Source of the DNA: a bacterium
Lineage (GTDB): Bacteria > Pseudomonadota > Alphaproteobacteria > Rhizobiales > Xanthobacteraceae
Direction of reading: 5' to 3'
Length of the DNA stretch: 5,618 nucleotides
NCBI GenBank assembly: GCA_029946075.1
Contig: JAQSDT010000201.1
Location: 1 to 5,618, forward strand
Part shown: positions 1 to 5,618 of the stretch, piece after piece
How positions within the stretch are numbered: position 1 is the stretch's first letter
Layout: every line of letters starts with the position of its first letter
Translations under genes and position numbers: made by a program
The notes under the pieces: generated by a model
Database searches by the model: none
Seen by the model: the letters and a program-made list of their open reading frames with translations, nothing else
What the model was told of the DNA's origin: nothing

Positions 1-1118
1 ACACCCAGTCGCTGCACACCAACGCGCTCGACGAGGCGCTGGCGCTGCCGACCGACTTCTCGGCCCGCATTGCCCGCAACACGCAGCTGTTCCTGCAGCA
101 GGAAAGCGGCACCAACCGCATCATCGACCCCTGGGGCGGCTCCTATTACGTCGAACGGCTGACGCGCGATCTCGCGGCGAAAGCGTGGGGCCACATCCAG
201 GAGGTCGAGGCGCTCGGCGGCATGGCGAAGGCCATCGAAGCCGGCGTGCCGAAACTGCGGATCGAGGAGGCTTCCGCCAAGACGCAGGCGCGGATCGACG
301 CCGGACGGCAGGCCGTGATCGGCGTCAACAAGTTCAAGCCGGTCAACGAAGCCGCGATCGACGTGCTCAAGGTCGAAAACTCCACCGTGCGGCGGCTGCA
401 GATCGACAAGCTGAAGCGGTTGCGCTCTGAGCGCGTCGAGAAGGACGTCGAGGCGGCGCTTGCCGCGCTGACGCGCAGCGCCGGCGAAGGCAACGGCAAC
501 CTGCTGGCGCTCGCCATCGATGCCGCGCGCGCCAAGGCGACCGTCGGCGAAATTTCGGACGCGATGGAAAAGGTGTTCGGGCGTCACCGCGCCGAAATCA
601 AATCCATCACCGGCGTCTACAAGCGGGAGGCGTCCTCCATGTCCAACCGGGTCGAGAAGGTGCAGGAACTGATCGATGCGTTCGAGAATGCCGAGGGCCG
701 CCGCCCCCGCATCCTCGTCGCCAAGATCGGCCAGGACGGTCACGACCGCGGCCAGAAGGTGATCGCCTCGGCCTTCGCCGACGTCGGCTTCGACGTCGAC
801 ATCGGGCCGCTGTTCGCCACCGCCGACGAGGCGGCGCGGCAGGCGGTCGAGAACGACGTGCATATCCTCGGCGTATCGTCGCTGGCCGCCGCGCATCTCA
901 CCGCGGTGCCGGAGCTCAAGGCCGCGCTGAAGAAGCACGGCCGCGAGGACATCATGATCATCATCGGCGGCGTGGTGCCGCCGCAGGACTACGACGCCCT
1001 GTATAAAGCCGGCGCCGAAGCGATCTTCCCGCCCGGCACCGTGATCTCGGATGCCGCCGAGGAGCTGATCCACAAGCTGAATGTCCGGCTCGGCCACAGC
1101 AGCGAGGCGGCGGAGTAG
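1..1118 (+). CDS. scpA: Methylmalonyl-CoA mutase, C-terminal half (5' end outside window)
   Basis: This is the C-terminal part of the adenosylcobalamin-dependent mutase that interconverts (R)-methylmalonyl-CoA and succinyl-CoA in the cytoplasm, the last step of propionyl-CoA assimilation. The first whole codon is at base 3, and 371 residues are visible; full-length family members have roughly 700-750. Visible residues 1-12 (TQSLHTNALDEA) and the DPWGGSYYVE stretch (bases 126-155) are typical of the end of the substrate-binding TIM barrel. A linker follows, then the B12-binding domain from about base 702. There K241, D245 and H247 (visible numbering, AKIGQDGHDRG) form the DxHxxG motif, whose histidine is the lower cobalt ligand. 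The spacing matches the K604/D608/H610 triad known from the Propionibacterium enzyme. GVSSLAAAH and GGVVPPQDYD are further domain hallmarks. The stop is TAG at 1116-1118. Catalytic and B12 domains share one chain. No hairpin plus T-run terminator follows. The symbols mcm, mutB and bhbA are also used for this gene. Confidence 0.96.
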   Translation, partial: TQSLHTNALDEALALPTDFSARIARNTQLFLQQESGTNRIIDPWGGSYYVERLTRDLAAKAWGHIQEVEALGGMAKAIEAGVPKLRIEEASAKTQARIDAGRQAVIGVNKFKPVNEAAIDVLKVENSTVRRLQIDKLKRLRSERVEKDVEAALAALTRSAGEGNGNLLALAIDAARAKATVGEISDAMEKVFGRHRAEIKSITGVYKREASSMSNRVEKVQELIDAFENAEGRRPRILVAKIGQDGHDRGQKVIASAFADVGFDVDIGPLFATADEAARQAVENDVHILGVSSLAAAHLTAVPELKAALKKHGREDIMIIIGGVVPPQDYDALYKAGAEAIFPPGTVISDAAEELIHKLNVRLGHSSEAAE

Positions 1119-1130
1119 CCCGCCGCATCG

Positions 1131-1352
1131 TCACATCTTCCAGGGGCATTTCAGTGCTTCGCGTTCGATCGTCGAGTCGGTTCGATTGATGTTTGCGACC
1201 GGCTCGCTGTTTTGCGCCACACTCGCAATTGCCCCCGCGGCCTCATCGAACCGCATGCGGGTGCCTATTTCATCGCCACCGATCGCGGCCACCCGATTCC
1301 CGGGCACGCGAATGCCCTGCGACAGGCGTTTGCGCACAGTCCATTTCAGCAA
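1131..1352 (-). pseudogene. Doubtful minus-strand frame, possible gene remnant with a GGDE motif
   Basis: This open frame of 73 residues runs opposite to all neighbours. It begins only with a TTG codon, has no Shine-Dalgarno sequence in front of it, and has an in-frame TAG ten bases further upstream (1362-1364), inside the palindrome. By hand count about 70% of its codons end in G or C, which is plausible for coding sequence in this genome but not decisive. Residues 6-28 (from VRKRL to GGDE; GGDE at bases 1269-1280) loosely resemble the segment before the GGDEF active-site loop of diguanylate cyclases. However, the following residue is I rather than F, and nothing downstream looks like the rest of that domain. 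It could be a small gene, a decayed fragment or chance; chance is a serious possibility. Confidence 0.15.
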
Positions 1353-1354
1353 TT

Positions 1355-1366
1355 GGTAGCGCTACC
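1355..1366. promoter_or_regulatory. 12-bp palindrome GGTAGCGCTACC, candidate LacI-family operator
   Basis: GGTAGCGCTACC is a perfect inverted repeat with a central CG, the usual architecture of LacI/GalR-family operators. It directly abuts the putative -35 hexamer at 1367. Its centre falls about 42 bases before the inferred transcription start. A bound dimer would cover the -35 element and repress, or, less typically for this family, contact polymerase as an activator. No regulator gene lies in the window, so the protein is unknown. The site also lies just upstream of the doubtful minus-strand frame. Confidence 0.45.
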
Positions 1367-1396
1367 TTGCGAGCACAGGGCAAAGTTGGCTAGATT
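1367..1396 (+). promoter_or_regulatory. Putative sigma-70 promoter of the tctCBA operon
   Basis: TTGCGA (1367-1372) and TAGATT (1391-1396) each match four of six consensus bases and are 18 bases apart. Transcription would start near 1403, giving a leader of about 47 bases. The position fits between the palindrome and the tctC ribosome binding site. Hexamers this weak arise by chance in any intergenic region, so the support comes mainly from the arrangement. Confidence 0.4.
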
Positions 1397-1412
1397 GCGC
1401 GCCATCACAAGA

Positions 1413-1433
1413 GCGCCCGATCGTCACGGGCGC
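1413..1433 (+). promoter_or_regulatory. GC-rich leader hairpin before tctC
   Basis: GCGCCCG (1413-1419) and CGGGCGC (1427-1433) form a perfect 7-bp stem with a 7-base loop (1420-1426). The stem is all G-C pairs and ends five bases before the ribosome binding site. No T-run follows, so it is not a standard intrinsic terminator. It could stabilise the 5' end of the mRNA or influence translation initiation. The pairing is seen directly; the role is inference. Confidence 0.4.
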
Positions 1434-1437
1434 CGCA

Positions 1438-1444
1438 GGGAGGA
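1438..1444 (+). promoter_or_regulatory. Strong ribosome binding site of tctC
   Basis: GGGAGGA ends five bases before the ATG at 1450. It is the best Shine-Dalgarno match in the window and fixes the tctC start. It also fits the high synthesis expected of a periplasmic binding protein. Confidence 0.75.
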
Positions 1445-1449
1445 TATTC

Positions 1450-2445
1450 ATGTCCAAAAAAATCACGCGCCGCGCCTTTGCGGCATCTTCCGCAGCCGCT
1501 GCCGCCGTCGCAGGCTTTGGTTTCAAGCCCGCCCTGGCGCAGGCCTATCCGGCCCGGCCGGTGACCGTGATCGTGCCCTGGGGTGCCGGCGGCGGCACCG
1601 ATGCGACTGCGCGCATCGTCGCGGCCCTGCTGGAGAAAGACCTCGGCCAGCCCTTCAACGTCGTCAACCGCACCGGCGGCTCCGGCGTGGTCGGCCATTC
1701 CGCGATCGCGACCGCCCAGCCGGACGGCTACACCATCGGCATGCTGACGGTGGAAATCTCGATGATGCATTGGCAGGGGCTGACCGAACTGGCGCCGAAA
1801 AGCTACACACCGCTGGCGCTGATGAACGAAGATCCGCCCGGCATCCAGGTTCCTTCCGGATCGCCCTACAAGACCGTGAAAGAACTCGCCGACGCCATCA
1901 AGGCGGCGCCTCCCGGCAAGATGAAGGCCTCGGGCACCGGCCAGGGCGGCATCTGGCATCTGGCGCTGGTCGGATGGATGCAGGCCATGGGTCTGGCGCC
2001 GAACCACGTCGCATGGGTGCCGTCGAACGGCGCCGCGCCCGCCATGCAGGACCTTGCGGCCGGCGGTCTCGACCTCACCACCTGCTCGGTGCCGGAAGCC
2101 CGCGCCATCATCGAGGCCGGCAAGGCGCGCAGCCTTGCGCTGATGTCCTCGACGCGCAACCCGGCCTTCCCCGACGTGCCGACGCTGAAGGAAGCCATGG
2201 GCATCGACTACGCCACCGGCGCCTGGCGCGGTATTGCCGGCCCGAAGGGCCTGCCGGCCGACGTCGCCACCAAGCTCACCGCGTCGCTGAAGAAGGTTTT
2301 CGAGTCGAAAGACTTCAAGGACTTCATGGGCAACCGCGGTTTTGGAACGGTGTGGGGCGATGCCGCGCAGTTCGAGAGCTTCATGGACAAGGGTGACGCC
2401 GCGATGGGCGTCGCGATGAAGGCCGCCGGTCTGTCCAAGGCCTGA
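1450..2445 (+). CDS. tctC: TctC/Bug-family periplasmic solute-binding protein of a TTT transporter
   Basis: This 331-residue protein is the extracytoplasmic binding component of a tripartite tricarboxylate transporter; it captures a carboxylate in the periplasm and delivers it to TctAB. Residues 1-30 form a signal peptide: basic start, an RR pair in TRRAFA (6-11) resembling the twin-arginine motif, an alanine-rich core, and a cleavage site after ALA (28-30) or AQA (30-32). The mature part opens with YPARPVTVIVPWGAGGGTD (33-51), the classic Bug-family first strand and ligand loop. Later come a GTGQGGIWH stretch, WVPSNGAAPAMQDLAAGGLDL, and a C-terminal LPADVATKLTASLKKVFES segment, all in the expected family order. 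Length is normal for the family. The ligand cannot be read from sequence: Bug proteins bind citrate, tricarballylate, dicarboxylates, amino acids or aromatic acids. The gene heads the tctCBA cluster and has its own strong ribosome binding site. Confidence 0.93.
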   Translation: MSKKITRRAFAASSAAAAAVAGFGFKPALAQAYPARPVTVIVPWGAGGGTDATARIVAALLEKDLGQPFNVVNRTGGSGVVGHSAIATAQPDGYTIGMLTVEISMMHWQGLTELAPKSYTPLALMNEDPPGIQVPSGSPYKTVKELADAIKAAPPGKMKASGTGQGGIWHLALVGWMQAMGLAPNHVAWVPSNGAAPAMQDLAAGGLDLTTCSVPEARAIIEAGKARSLALMSSTRNPAFPDVPTLKEAMGIDYATGAWRGIAGPKGLPADVATKLTASLKKVFESKDFKDFMGNRGFGTVWGDAAQFESFMDKGDAAMGVAMKAAGLSKA

Positions 2446-2462
2446 TTTTCCAAAGGCCTGAT
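2434..2462 (+). repeat. Short direct repeat forming a hairpin at the tctC stop codon
   Basis: TCCAAGGCCTGAT (2434-2446) is repeated as TCCAAAGGCCTGAT (2449-2462), differing by one extra A. The first copy contains the tctC stop TGA (2443-2445). Because AGGCCT is its own reverse complement, the two copies (2438-2443 and 2454-2459) can pair as a 6-bp stem with a 10-base loop. An intercistronic hairpin here could protect the tctC message and so give more binding protein than membrane subunits, but that role is inferred. Confidence 0.4.
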
Positions 2463-2497
2463 CGAACATCATCGGCTGACATCGGCGGGGTTTGTCC

Positions 2498-2986
2498 ATG
2501 CGTCTTCCCGATCGCGTGACGGGATTGTTTCTCGTTGGCCTCGGTGCGGCTGCCGCCTATGGCGGCTGGCTGTTGCCGAATGTGCCCGGCCAGCCGGTCG
2601 GGCCCAACGTGTTTCCGCTGGTGATCGGAATAGGGCTCGCCCTGTGCGGGCTCGCCATCGCGTTCGGGATCGGTCACTCCTTCGAAGAAGAGGAAGAGTT
2701 GATCCCGGTCGAGGGCGGTCAGCCGCCCTCGGCTCCGCCCGGCAAGCTCTATGGCCTGCGCGCCCTGCTGCCGCCGGCGCTGCTGTTGTTCTACGTGGCG
2801 GCCGCCGACAGACTCGGTTTCATCATCACCGCCGGGCTGATCGTTTTCGTGACGTCGACCGCGCTCGGCGCCCGCTGGAAGCTGTCGCTGCCGCTCGCGG
2901 CGCTGGCGCCGATCGGTGTCCATCTGATCTTCTCCAAATTGCTGCGCGTGCCGCTGCCCGCGGGGCTGCTGCCGATGCCCTGGTGA
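2498..2986 (+). CDS. tctB: TctB-family small membrane subunit of a TTT transporter
   Basis: This 162-residue inner-membrane protein is the small, poorly conserved subunit of the transporter, needed together with TctA for uptake. The hydrophobic segments are about residues 8-26, 37-58, 88-103, 108-125 and 130-148; the last three may pack as two or three helices. GPNVFPLVIGIGLALCGL (35-52) matches the conserved second-helix region of the family, and the ending LLRVPLPAGLLP is typical. A hydrophilic loop (59-86) carries five glutamates in a row (63-67). I chose the ATG at 2498 because GGCGGGG (2484-2490) sits seven bases before it. A TTG two codons earlier (2492) would be only one base from that site. 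The gene follows tctC by 52 bases and precedes tctA by 3. Confidence 0.9.
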   Translation: MRLPDRVTGLFLVGLGAAAAYGGWLLPNVPGQPVGPNVFPLVIGIGLALCGLAIAFGIGHSFEEEEELIPVEGGQPPSAPPGKLYGLRALLPPALLLFYVAAADRLGFIITAGLIVFVTSTALGARWKLSLPLAALAPIGVHLIFSKLLRVPLPAGLLPMPW

Positions 2987-2989
2987 CCG

Positions 2990-4498
2990 ATGCTCAAAAC
3001 CCTGATTGAAGCGTTCGCGCTCATTTCCACCTGGGAAGTCATCATCGCGATGTTCGCGGCCTCGGTGTATGGCCTCGTCATCGGCTCGCTGCCCGGCCTG
3101 TCGGCGACGATGGCAACCGCGCTATTGGTCCCCGTCACGTTTTACCTGTCGCCGATCGCCGCAATCGCCACCATCGTCGCTGCCTCGACGATGGCGATCT
3201 TCTCCGGCGACATCCCCGGCGCGCTGCTGCGCATTCCCGGCACCCCGGCCTCGGCGGCCTATGCGGACGAAGCCTATGCGATGACGCGCAAGGGCGAGGC
3301 CGAACTGGCGCTCGGTGCCGGCGTCTGGTTCTCCGCGATCGGCGGCATCGCCGGCACGCTCTCGCTAATGATCCTGGCGCCACCGCTGGCCGAAATCGCG
3401 CTGTCGTTCTCGACCTTCGAATATTTCTGGCTGGCCCTGCTCGGCCTGATGTGCGCCACGCTGGTGGCGCGCTCTTCGCCGGTGAAGGCCATCGCCGGCA
3501 TGTTCCTCGGCCTGCTGGTGTCCTGCGTCGGCATTGAAAATCCCGGCGGCGTGCCGCGCTTCACCTTCGGGATGACCGATTTGTTCGGCGGCATCGAGCC
3601 GATCCCGGCGCTGGTCGGCGTCTTCGCCGTGGCACAGGTGATGCGCGCGATGCTGACGCCGGAACCGCCGCCGATTCCCAAGCGCAAGTTCGGGAGCATC
3701 ATGGCGGGCCAGTGGCTGCTCACCAAAAAATACCACTGGCAGATGACGCGCGGGAACGTCATCGGCATCATCATCGGCGTGCTGCCGGGCGCCGGCGCCG
3801 ACATGGCCGCCTGGGTCAGCTATGCCATGTCAAAGCGATTTTCGAAGGAGCCCGAGAAATTCGGCACCGGCCATGTCGAGGGCCTTGTCGAGGCCGGTGC
3901 CAGCAACAATGCCAGCATCGCCTCGGGCTGGGTGCCATCGCTGCTGTTCGGTATTCCCGGCGACACCATCGCGGCGATCGCGATCGGCGTGCTCTACATG
4001 AAGGGGCTGAACCCCGGCCCGACGCTGTTCACCGAAAAAGCGTCGAGCATGTATGCGATCTATTTGATGTTCATCATCGCCAACATCATCATGATTCCGC
4101 TCGGCATCGTCATGATCCGGCTGGCGAGCTACGTGCTGCGCGCGCCGCGCTCCAGCATCATGCCGATCATCATGCTGTGCTGCGCGGTCGGCTCGTTCGC
4201 CATCGGTAACAACATGTTCGGCGTCGTCACCGTCGCGACCTTCGGGATCATCGGTTATGTCATGGAAGAAAACGGCTATCCGGTCGCCGCGATGGTGCTC
4301 GGTATCGTGATGGGCACCATGATCGAGCAGAGTTTTGTGACCTCGCTGATCAAATCCGACGGCAACATCCTGCCGTTCTTCGAGCGGCCGATTGCCGCGA
4401 TCCTGGCCGCCGCAGCGATCGGTGCGCTGGCATGGCCGCTGCTGGTATGGATCTGGCGCCGGATCAAGCCGGCGGTCCCTGCTGCACAAGTCCGCTGA
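2990..4498 (+). CDS. tctA: TctA-family large membrane subunit of a TTT transporter
   Basis: This 502-residue polytopic protein is the transport channel subunit, moving a carboxylate across the inner membrane, probably driven by an ion gradient. It contains the family's two related halves. The first has GSLPGLSATMATALLVP (32-48) and SGDIPGALLRIPGTPASAAYADEAY (72-96). The second has GVLPGAGADMAAW (263-275) and FGIPGDTIAAIAIG (320-333). Many hydrophobic helices run between and after these, ending in a basic cytoplasmic tail. Length matches the usual size of about 500. The ATG lies three bases after the tctB stop with no clear Shine-Dalgarno sequence, which suggests translation coupled to tctB. 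The conserved hairpin motifs are intact, with no frameshift, so the transporter looks functional. Confidence 0.95.
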   Translation: MLKTLIEAFALISTWEVIIAMFAASVYGLVIGSLPGLSATMATALLVPVTFYLSPIAAIATIVAASTMAIFSGDIPGALLRIPGTPASAAYADEAYAMTRKGEAELALGAGVWFSAIGGIAGTLSLMILAPPLAEIALSFSTFEYFWLALLGLMCATLVARSSPVKAIAGMFLGLLVSCVGIENPGGVPRFTFGMTDLFGGIEPIPALVGVFAVAQVMRAMLTPEPPPIPKRKFGSIMAGQWLLTKKYHWQMTRGNVIGIIIGVLPGAGADMAAWVSYAMSKRFSKEPEKFGTGHVEGLVEAGASNNASIASGWVPSLLFGIPGDTIAAIAIGVLYMKGLNPGPTLFTEKASSMYAIYLMFIIANIIMIPLGIVMIRLASYVLRAPRSSIMPIIMLCCAVGSFAIGNNMFGVVTVATFGIIGYVMEENGYPVAAMVLGIVMGTMIEQSFVTSLIKSDGNILPFFERPIAAILAAAAIGALAWPLLVWIWRRIKPAVPAAQVR

Positions 4499-4539
4499 AG
4501 CCCCCTCGCCTGCCCGGCGCGACCGTTGTAAACCAAGGC

Positions 4540-5532
4540 ATGAACCCGCCGAAGACCGTCTCTGCCGACATCGACAAACTAGCCAAGGATCTCCGCTCCG
4601 GCCACCGCGCGGCGCTGGCGCGCGCGATTACGCTGATCGAGAGCCGCCGCGGTGACCATCAGGCGGCGGCCCGCGACCTCGTACAGGCGCTGCTGCCGGA
4701 CACCGGCAGCGCCGTCCGGGTCGGCATCACCGGCTCGCCCGGCGTCGGCAAATCAACCACCATCGACGCGCTCGGCATGTTCCTGATCGAGCGGGGCCAC
4801 AAGGTCGCGGTGCTGGCGGTCGACCCGTCCTCGGCCCGCACCGGCGGCTCGATCCTCGGCGACAAGACCCGAATGGCGCTGCTCGCGAATTCCGACAATG
4901 CCTTCATCCGGCCCTCGCCGTCCTCGGGCACGCTCGGCGGGGTCGCGGCGAAAACCCGGGAAGCGATGCTGCTCTGCGAGGCCGCCGGCTTCGACGTGGT
5001 ACTGGTAGAAACCGTCGGCATCGGCCAGTCCGAGACGGCGGTCTGCGACATGACCGATTTTTTTCTCGCGCTGATGCTGCCCGGCGCCGGCGACGAATTG
5101 CAGGGCATCAAGAAGGGGCTGGTCGAACTCGCCGACATGATCGCGATCAACAAGGCCGACGGCGACAACATCAAGCGCGCCAATCTGGCGGCAGCCGAAT
5201 ATCGCGGCGCGCTGCATATCCTCTCGCCCCGCTCCGAGCACTGGCATCCGCCGGTGCTGACCTATTCGGCACTGACCGGCACCGGCATGGATACGCTGTG
5301 GCAGAAAATCCTCGACCACCGCACCGCCATGAAAGCCTCGGGCGAATTCGCCGGCCGCCGCCGCGAGCAGCAGGTGAAATGGATGTGGTCGATGCTGGAA
5401 CAGCGGATGATGGCGCGGCTGCGCGCCGATCCCTCGATTCGCGCCAAGGTAAAGAAGACCGAGGCTGAAGTCGCCGACGGGCGCATCACACCCGCGGTCG
5501 CTGCCGAGCAGATCGCGGAGTGGCTGCAGTGA
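4540..5532 (+). CDS. meaB: MeaB-type GTPase, chaperone of methylmalonyl-CoA mutase
   Basis: This 330-residue cytoplasmic P-loop GTPase (older annotation name ArgK) guards methylmalonyl-CoA mutase: it gates delivery of adenosylcobalamin and protects or rescues the enzyme from inactivation. Visible motifs are Walker A GSPGVGKST (65-73), DPSS (95-98), the GGSILGDKTRM region (102-112), ETVGIGQSE (157-165) and the guanine-specifying NKAD (204-207). A helical C-terminal region, likely used in dimerisation, completes it. Length matches characterised MeaB proteins. The frame is open upstream to at least 4432 inside tctA, but MNPPKTVSADIDKL at 4540 gives the family-like N terminus. AAGG (4535-4538) is too near this ATG to be a good ribosome binding site, so the start is less certain than the identity. 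It follows tctA by 41 bases with no visible terminator. The mutase it serves lies about 3.4 kb upstream, on the far side of the transporter genes. Confidence 0.95.
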   Translation: MNPPKTVSADIDKLAKDLRSGHRAALARAITLIESRRGDHQAAARDLVQALLPDTGSAVRVGITGSPGVGKSTTIDALGMFLIERGHKVAVLAVDPSSARTGGSILGDKTRMALLANSDNAFIRPSPSSGTLGGVAAKTREAMLLCEAAGFDVVLVETVGIGQSETAVCDMTDFFLALMLPGAGDELQGIKKGLVELADMIAINKADGDNIKRANLAAAEYRGALHILSPRSEHWHPPVLTYSALTGTGMDTLWQKILDHRTAMKASGEFAGRRREQQVKWMWSMLEQRMMARLRADPSIRAKVKKTEAEVADGRITPAVAAEQIAEWLQ

Positions 5533-5618
5533 GCGACAAGCTCCGCATCCTCGTCACAGGTTTTGGCGCGTTTCCCGGCGCGCCCTGTAATCCGACGCAG
5601 CCGCTGGTGGCACGGCTC
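5529..5618 (+). CDS. pcp: Pyrrolidone-carboxylate peptidase, N-terminal fragment (3' end outside window)
   Basis: Only 30 residues are visible. They begin SDKLRILVTGFGAFPGAPCNPT after the initiator, which matches the N terminus of C15-family peptidases, cytoplasmic enzymes that remove pyroglutamate from peptide N termini. The catalytic Glu, Cys and His lie beyond the window. The start is GTG at 5529, sharing the bases GTGA with the meaB stop TGA (5530-5532). GGAG (5517-5520) sits eight bases before it. The 4-base overlap indicates coupled translation with meaB. Identification rests on a short segment, but the motif is characteristic. Confidence 0.8.
   Translation, partial: MSDKLRILVTGFGAFPGAPCNPTQPLVARL

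Larger units (their letters stand above)
1119..1449. other. 331-base intergenic region carrying regulatory sites
   Basis: This gap between the mutase and tctC contains no + strand gene that I can support. Its first part (1119 to about 1350) shows no clear terminator for the mutase. It is covered by an open minus-strand frame described separately. A 10-bp perfect palindrome, CCGCATGCGG, lies at 1251-1260 without obvious context. The last 100 bases hold the likely control region of the transporter operon: a 12-bp palindrome (1355-1366), promoter-like hexamers (1367-1396), a hairpin (1413-1433) and a ribosome binding site (1438-1444). Confidence 0.7.

Noticed and set aside
1251..1260. 10-bp perfect palindrome CCGCATGCGG
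   Set aside because: It is short, GC-rich and has no supporting promoter or repeat context; such palindromes are common at this base composition.
1387..1404. TGGC-N10-GCCA inverted repeat across the -10 hexamer, and TGGC/TTGC resembling a sigma-54 promoter
   Set aside because: The four-base arms are too short to exceed chance, and the TGGC to TTGC spacing is too short for the sigma-54 -24/-12 pattern.
1212..2396. Long + strand open frame overlapping tctC in another reading frame
   Set aside because: Its translation is rich in Arg, His and Gly with no family features, while the overlapping tctC frame is a clear Bug protein. It is a GC-rich shadow frame.
1405..2499. Long minus-strand open frame opposite tctC
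   Set aside because: It is an antisense shadow of tctC with low-complexity Gly/Arg/His composition and no recognisable domain.
3830..4489. Minus-strand open frame opposite tctA
   Set aside because: It is the complement of membrane-helix codons, giving Asp/His/Arg-rich nonsense.
4499..4539. Possible terminator between tctA and meaB
   Set aside because: There is no stem-loop followed by a T-run in these 41 bases; read-through is more likely.
5058..5064. Run of seven T in meaB as a possible frameshift or terminator
   Set aside because: The frame continues intact through conserved MeaB residues (DFFLALMLPGAG) and no stem precedes the run.

Overview
The window is a compact, GC-rich stretch in which every convincing gene lies on the + strand. 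Protein content and codon use fit an alphaproteobacterium, most likely of the Bradyrhizobium/Rhodopseudomonas group; that placement is inference from family resemblance, not from a search. No rRNA, tRNA, insertion sequence, CRISPR array or phage gene is visible.

Layout: (1) bases 1-1118 are the C-terminal half of adenosylcobalamin-dependent methylmalonyl-CoA mutase, cut by the window edge. (2) Bases 1119-1449 form a 331-base gap. It holds a perfect 12-bp CG-centred palindrome of LacI-operator type, a plausible sigma-70 promoter abutting it, a GC-rich leader hairpin and a strong ribosome binding site. It also holds a doubtful minus-strand frame that may be a gene remnant. (3) Bases 1450-4498 are a complete tripartite tricarboxylate transporter (TTT) operon in the order tctC (periplasmic binding protein), tctB (small membrane subunit), tctA (large membrane subunit). 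(4) Bases 4540-5532 encode MeaB, the GTPase chaperone of methylmalonyl-CoA mutase. (5) From 5529 the start of a pyrrolidone-carboxylate peptidase gene (pcp) overlaps the meaB stop codon and runs off the window.

How the genes may work together: the mutase turns (R)-methylmalonyl-CoA into succinyl-CoA, and MeaB loads and protects its B12 cofactor. A carboxylate importer sits between the enzyme and its chaperone. The spacing (52, 3, 41 and -4 bases) suggests one transcript from tctC through pcp. The transporter may therefore bring in an organic acid that feeds the propionyl-/methylmalonyl-CoA route, but this is a hypothesis from gene order only. All the gene families here are well known. I do not see a clearly new system; the points most worth checking are the gene order, the candidate operator and promoter, and the antisense frame in the gap.
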